This document shows positions 5,107 through 5,190 of a DNA stretch of 5,190 nucleotides, one piece after another; within the stretch, counting starts at the first letter, position 1, and each line of letters opens with the position of its first letter. Under the pieces are notes generated by a model. That model ran no database searches, had not been told where the DNA came from, and worked only from the letters and a program-made list of their open reading frames with translations. Position numbers and translations under genes: made by a program. The stretch lies in assembly GCA_003162995.1 (NCBI GenBank), contig PLUZ01000574.1:151-5340 (forward strand), given 5' to 3'. This stretch comes from Methylocapsa sp. GTDB lineage: Bacteria; Pseudomonadota; Alphaproteobacteria; Rhizobiales; Beijerinckiaceae.

Positions 5107-5190
5107 ATCTTGAATCCCGCCCCCCCGTACCGTAGCAGTGATATCCGGATTTGGCGCTGAGGGTAAGTGCCAGGGTAATCGCATTTCAAA
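5107..5190. other. Right edge with no supported gene
   Basis: This stretch contains a C7 run (5119-5125) and ends in a sequence reminiscent of an insertion sequence terminus, but no gene or matching second end is visible. With 4828-5106, it makes about 360 bases without an intact gene upstream of the DUF4185 start. Confidence 0.3.

Noticed and set aside
5130..5190. A possible insertion sequence terminus at the right edge (GGGTAATCGCATTTCAAA)
   Set aside because: It resembles some IS ends from memory only. There is no second end, target duplication or transposase in the window.

Overview
The window looks like accessory chromosomal DNA from a GC-rich alphaproteobacterium, probably of the Hyphomicrobiales (Bradyrhizobium, Methylocystis or Beijerinckiaceae type). 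That placement is inferred from the protein families and base composition only. Every gene I can support lies on the minus strand, and between them lie broken genes and insertion-sequence remnants. I see no RNA gene and no CRISPR array.

From left to right: 1-118 holds the first 39 codons of an unrecognised gene that runs off the left edge. 206-751 is an intact SixA-type histidine phosphatase with a clear ribosome binding site and a perfect 7-bp inverted repeat upstream. 842-about 1425 is the C-terminal half of a saccharopine-dehydrogenase-like (trans-acting enoyl reductase-like) gene with one frameshift. Its 5' half has been replaced by an IS3-family orfA remnant (about 1458-1689). 1803-2270 and 2314-2913 form a two-gene unit. 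The downstream gene is a canonical CYTH domain protein (triphosphate tunnel enzyme). The upstream gene is a divergent CYTH-like protein resembling the extra N-terminal domain of some Ppx/GppA exopolyphosphatases. 3007-3140 is a cluster of inverted and direct repeats of the kind found at IS21-type ends. 3147-3344 is a decayed IS630-type transposase N-terminus. 3422-4827 encodes a secreted DUF4185 protein (beta-propeller-like, related to glycoside hydrolases) split by a single-base frameshift. Upstream of it are a good sigma70-like promoter and a 14-bp tandem repeat. The last 240 bases hold only a possible gene remnant.

Functionally, the SixA phosphatase and the two CYTH proteins belong to a group (SixA, CHAD, CYTH, Ppx) that often clusters around polyphosphate and triphosphate metabolism. 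No CHAD, ppk or ppx gene is visible here. The rest of the window is decaying: two genes with single-base frameshifts and remnants of three IS families in about 2 kb. I did not find a clear new system. The most interesting points are the CYTH pair with an apparently degenerate first member, and the frameshifted but otherwise well-preserved DUF4185 gene.
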